From positions 1 to 25,765 of the forward strand of contig JAGLDW010000672.1 of NCBI GenBank assembly GCA_023145395.1: DNA of 25,765 bases. Direction: 5' to 3'. The DNA comes from Lentisphaeria bacterium. Lineage in GTDB: Bacteria; Verrucomicrobiota; Lentisphaeria; Oligosphaerales; Lenti-02. The notes under the pieces are model-generated. The model saw only the letters and a program-made list of their open reading frames with translations. It made no database searches and had not been told where the DNA came from. The position numbers were made by a program, and so were the translations under genes. This document shows positions 23,268 to 25,765 of this stretch, one piece after another (within the stretch, counting starts at the first letter, position 1; each line of letters starts with the position of its first letter).

Positions 23268-24611
23268 ATGACAGAAATGCTCGAGCTCCACAAGGCGAAA
23301 ATGCATGCGGACGGACTGGCGGCGGCAGTCGTCGACTGCTTTGCCCACTATTACACCAAACTGGCTGGCGGCGACAGAGGGCTTGTTCCCAACCGTGAGA
23401 TCACCGCTCTCGACTCCAACGCCATGCCTGTGCTGGACGATCTGCCACCCGGAGATCCTGCCGCGCTCGCACACACTGTCATGCTTAAGTTGAACGGAGG
23501 GCTCGGGACGAGCATGGGCCTGAAAAAGGCCAAATCCCTCCTCCCCGTCAAGCCCGACTTCACCTTCCTCGACAGCATTGCCCATCAGGCTCAGAACTGG
23601 CGAATCCGCCTGCTCTTCATGAACAGCTACAACACGCGGGACGACACGAGGAATTTTTTCGATGCATACCCGCAACTCGTGGCAGACAACAACCCCCTTG
23701 GCTTCCTCCAGAATCGCTTCCCGAGAATTGCCCGCAAGACGGGGGAGCCGCTCGATTTTGGAGACGAACGCGACTGGAATCCCCCCGGACACGGCGACCT
23801 CTATCTGGCGATCCAGAAAGACGGACTCCTCGACAGTCTGCTTGCCGAGGGCTACAGGCATCTCTTCGTTTCCAATGCCGACAATCTCGGTGCCACGCCC
23901 GACCCCCGCATTCCCGCATTCATGGAACGCAACGGCGTCTCCTTCGTGCTCGAGGCCTGTCGCCGCAGCGCCATGGACACCAAGGGTGGACATTTGGCAT
24001 TCTCCAAAAAACGTGGCGTTCTCCTTCTGCGCGAGGTGGCGCAGTGTCCGGACGAGGATCTTGACGGATTTCAGGATATCGACCGGTTTCAGTGGTTCAA
24101 CACCAACAACCTCTGGATCGACCTGCGGACGCTGAAACAACGGCTCTTGGAGAACAGCGGCTTCCTACCCTTGCCGATGATCCGCAATCGCAAAACGGTG
24201 GAGGGCATCGACGTCGTTCAGATCGAGACGGCCATGGGGGCGGCCATCGAGCTTTTCCCGGCCGCATGCGCCATGATCGTCCCGCGCTCGCGTTTCGTGC
24301 CCGTGAAGAAGACCGACGATTTGCTTGTGCTCCGTTCGGACATCTACGATCTCGATCCGACAACCGGAGTTCTTTCCGCCGACGCGGCGCCGCCCTCTGT
24401 CGCCCTCGACGAACATTTCTACAAGACCATGGACGACTTTGACGCGCGTTTTCCCGCCGGCGCACCGTCGCTCAAACGCTGCACCGAACTCACAGTCGAG
24501 GGGGACGTCACCTTTGGCTCCGATGTGGCTCTCTCCGGTGCAGTGCACGTCACGGCCGCCGCGCCCGCCACGCTCGCGACGGGCGAATACACCGGCACCA
24601 TCACGCTTTGA
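23268..24611 (+). CDS. UTP-dependent sugar-1-phosphate uridylyltransferase (eukaryotic-type UDPGP family)
   Basis: A 447-residue cytoplasmic nucleotidyltransferase that should form UDP-glucose (or a related UDP-sugar) from UTP and sugar-1-phosphate. The nucleotide-binding loop LNGGLGTSMG (75-84) followed by KAKSLLPVK is the hallmark of the UDPGP family common in eukaryotes, not the GalU family of most bacteria. Also visible are FMNSYNTRDDT, PPGHGDLY, VSNADNLGATPDP, KGGHLAFS and WFNTNNLWIDL. The C-terminus, VEGDVTFGSDVALSG, looks like a short left-handed beta-helix. The frame is open to 22995. ATG 23268 is preferred because GAGG sits 6 nt upstream; ATG 23262 is an alternative. UDP-N-acetylhexosamine activity is less likely but possible. 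Confidence 0.92.
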   Translation: MTEMLELHKAKMHADGLAAAVVDCFAHYYTKLAGGDRGLVPNREITALDSNAMPVLDDLPPGDPAALAHTVMLKLNGGLGTSMGLKKAKSLLPVKPDFTFLDSIAHQAQNWRIRLLFMNSYNTRDDTRNFFDAYPQLVADNNPLGFLQNRFPRIARKTGEPLDFGDERDWNPPGHGDLYLAIQKDGLLDSLLAEGYRHLFVSNADNLGATPDPRIPAFMERNGVSFVLEACRRSAMDTKGGHLAFSKKRGVLLLREVAQCPDEDLDGFQDIDRFQWFNTNNLWIDLRTLKQRLLENSGFLPLPMIRNRKTVEGIDVVQIETAMGAAIELFPAACAMIVPRSRFVPVKKTDDLLVLRSDIYDLDPTTGVLSADAAPPSVALDEHFYKTMDDFDARFPAGAPSLKRCTELTVEGDVTFGSDVALSGAVHVTAAAPATLATGEYTGTITL

Positions 24612-24623
24612 CCTTCCACTGAT

Positions 24624-24654
24624 TTGCATGGCTGAATGCCGACGGTGATACTAT
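24624..24654 (+). promoter_or_regulatory. Extended -10 promoter for the UroD-like gene
   Basis: TG-A-TACTAT at 24646-24654 is an extended -10 with four of six hexamer matches, and TTGCAT at 24624-24629 lies 19 nt upstream as a weak -35. Initiation near 24661 would give a leader of about 36 nt with AGGAG 8 nt before the ATG at 24697. Confidence 0.4.
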
Positions 24655-24696
24655 TCGCCTCTCTCCGCATATGAAAACAAGCCAGGAGCTTCCCCG

Positions 24697-25746
24697 ATGA
24701 GCAGAGAATACGGTCTCAATGCAGTCCACCTGCGCCCCAACCCCCGCATCGCACACACCGAGTATTCGGTGGGAAACTACCATCACGGAGTGATCGATGC
24801 TGTGCTGGGGGACAAGCGCACCGGAACACGCCAGGACGTGAAGCTGTTTGGCGACGCCTGGGACTACGACTTCATCTTTGGCGTCAACGACGGCGCCGTC
24901 GGCTGGCAACAGCGCGGGCGCACCTCCGACATGGGGCATGCGGACTATGCGGAGGGTGGAACGGACCGCCGCGAGACGAGCACCTGTCCCTTCGAGGACC
25001 CCGAGGAAGTGCTCGAGTTCGATGCGGTCAAAGAGTACGGCCTGCCAGACTTTGCCGAACTGGTCAAATACTACGAGGACAGCTACCAGAGCAACCAGGC
25101 GTTGTTCGACGGACAGCTCTGCACCGGCGGATACTACAAGTCCATCATCTCCGGGGCGATCCAGGCGTTCGGATGGGATATGCTCCTCATGGCCGCAGCC
25201 GACCAGGAGCGGTTTGCCAAAGTCCTTCGCAGCATCGCCAATCTCACACTCCATCACGTCAAGGCCTGGGCCGAGACCTCCATCGAGGTTTTCATCCAGC
25301 ACGACGACTTCGTCTGGACGGAAGGGCCCTTCGTGCATCCCGATTTCTACCGCAAGGTTATCATCCCCATGTTCAGCGAGTTCTGGGATGTGCTTCACAA
25401 AGCCGGGAAGAAGGTCCTGTTCTGCAGCGACGGCAAGTTTGACATGTTCATGCCGGATCTCGCGGCGGCGGGCGCCGAGGGATTCATCTTCGAACCCATG
25501 AACGACTTCGGCTGGGTGGTGGACAATTTTGGTGCCACCCACTGCCTGGTGAGTAGTGCTGTGGACTGCCGGACCATGACGTTCAACGGCTGGGAAGCGG
25601 TCAAGGAGGAGATGGATCGCACCTTGGAACTGGCCGACAAATGCGGCGGGCTGATCTGGGCCTGTGGAAACCACATGCCCGCCAACATTCCCATCGACAT
25701 CTGTCTCAAGTACATGGACTATCTACGCGCCAACTGGGCACGCTGA
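24697..25746 (+). CDS. UroD-superfamily (uroporphyrinogen decarboxylase-like) protein
   Basis: A 349-residue, complete protein of the UROD/MetE-like barrel superfamily. The C-terminal half shows the pattern: HHVKAWAETSIEVFIQHDDFVW, PFVHPDFYRKVIIPMFSEFWDVLHKAGKKVLFCSDG, EGFIFEPMNDF and, near the end, GLIWACGNHMPANIPID, the usual final loop. It lacks the N-terminal RQAGR motif of haem-pathway uroporphyrinogen decarboxylase, so a haem role is unlikely. Relatives without this motif act as corrinoid- or cobamide-linked methyltransferases (MtaA/CmuA type) or are unassigned. No corrinoid protein is next to it. ATG 24697 has AGGAG 8 nt upstream. It starts 85 nt after the pyrophosphorylase gene and has its own candidate promoter. 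Confidence 0.85.
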   Translation: MSREYGLNAVHLRPNPRIAHTEYSVGNYHHGVIDAVLGDKRTGTRQDVKLFGDAWDYDFIFGVNDGAVGWQQRGRTSDMGHADYAEGGTDRRETSTCPFEDPEEVLEFDAVKEYGLPDFAELVKYYEDSYQSNQALFDGQLCTGGYYKSIISGAIQAFGWDMLLMAAADQERFAKVLRSIANLTLHHVKAWAETSIEVFIQHDDFVWTEGPFVHPDFYRKVIIPMFSEFWDVLHKAGKKVLFCSDGKFDMFMPDLAAAGAEGFIFEPMNDFGWVVDNFGATHCLVSSAVDCRTMTFNGWEAVKEEMDRTLELADKCGGLIWACGNHMPANIPIDICLKYMDYLRANWAR

Positions 25747-25765
25747 ACCGCGGAGTCCGCAAGGC

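Noticed and set aside
25749..25759. Short GCGG/CCGC inverted repeat after the UroD-like gene as a terminator
   Set aside because: The stem is 4 bp and the window ends before any T tract could be seen.

Overview
The window looks like a piece of the chromosome of a high-GC, Gram-negative bacterium. The reasons are type II secretion (T2SS) / type IV pilus-type pseudopilin genes, several signal peptides, a formylglycine-type sulfatase, a UROD-superfamily methyltransferase-like protein and a very large secreted multi-module protein. That mix recalls the Lentisphaerota/Kiritimatiellota/Verrucomicrobiota side of the PVC group or nearby uncultured phyla (Sumerlaeota, Hydrogenedentota). This placement is inferred from gene content only. 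I see no rRNA, tRNA, CRISPR array, transposase or prophage, and almost all the DNA is coding.

Layout. (1) 1-3244: an M18 aminopeptidase (minus) diverges from tmk-holB (plus), which overlap by 14 nt; the divergent promoters appear to overlap. (2) 3289-9103 (minus): the pseudopilus-tip operon gspI, gspJ, gspK, plus a small secreted protein whose start overlaps the end of gspK. The GspK is about 1200 residues, several times the usual size. (3) 9104-9664: a 561-nt intergenic region packed with inverted repeats, including a 19-bp stem with a 54-nt loop; a sigma-54-like site faces gspI. (4) 9665-12811 (plus): gspF with a Lys-Gly-rich linker, a Nudix hydrolase, then a UgpC/MalK-type sugar-ABC ATPase with its own sigma-70-like promoter and a textbook terminator. 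(5) 12875-22929 (minus, transcribed right to left): a membrane-anchored GAF-SpoIIE phosphatase, a sulfatase, a 1949-residue secreted protein with repeated jelly-roll/LamG-like modules, and a KDG-kinase-type PfkB sugar kinase. (6) 23268-25746 (plus): a eukaryotic-type UDP-sugar pyrophosphorylase and a UroD-superfamily protein.

How the parts may work together. GspI, GspJ and GspK would form the tip complex of a T2SS-like pseudopilus and GspF its inner-membrane platform; the ATPase, secretin and major pseudopilin are not in the window. The sulfatase, giant secreted protein and KDG kinase in one array suggest use of a sulfated, uronate-containing polysaccharide, with the giant protein a possible secretion substrate or surface glycan binder. 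The sugar-ABC ATPase would fit uptake. This functional link is inference from proximity and family, not shown by the sequence.

The features most worth following up are the hairpin-dense region at 9291-9590, the giant GspK with its coupled small secreted protein, and the 1949-residue modular protein inside the phosphatase-sulfatase-KDG kinase array.
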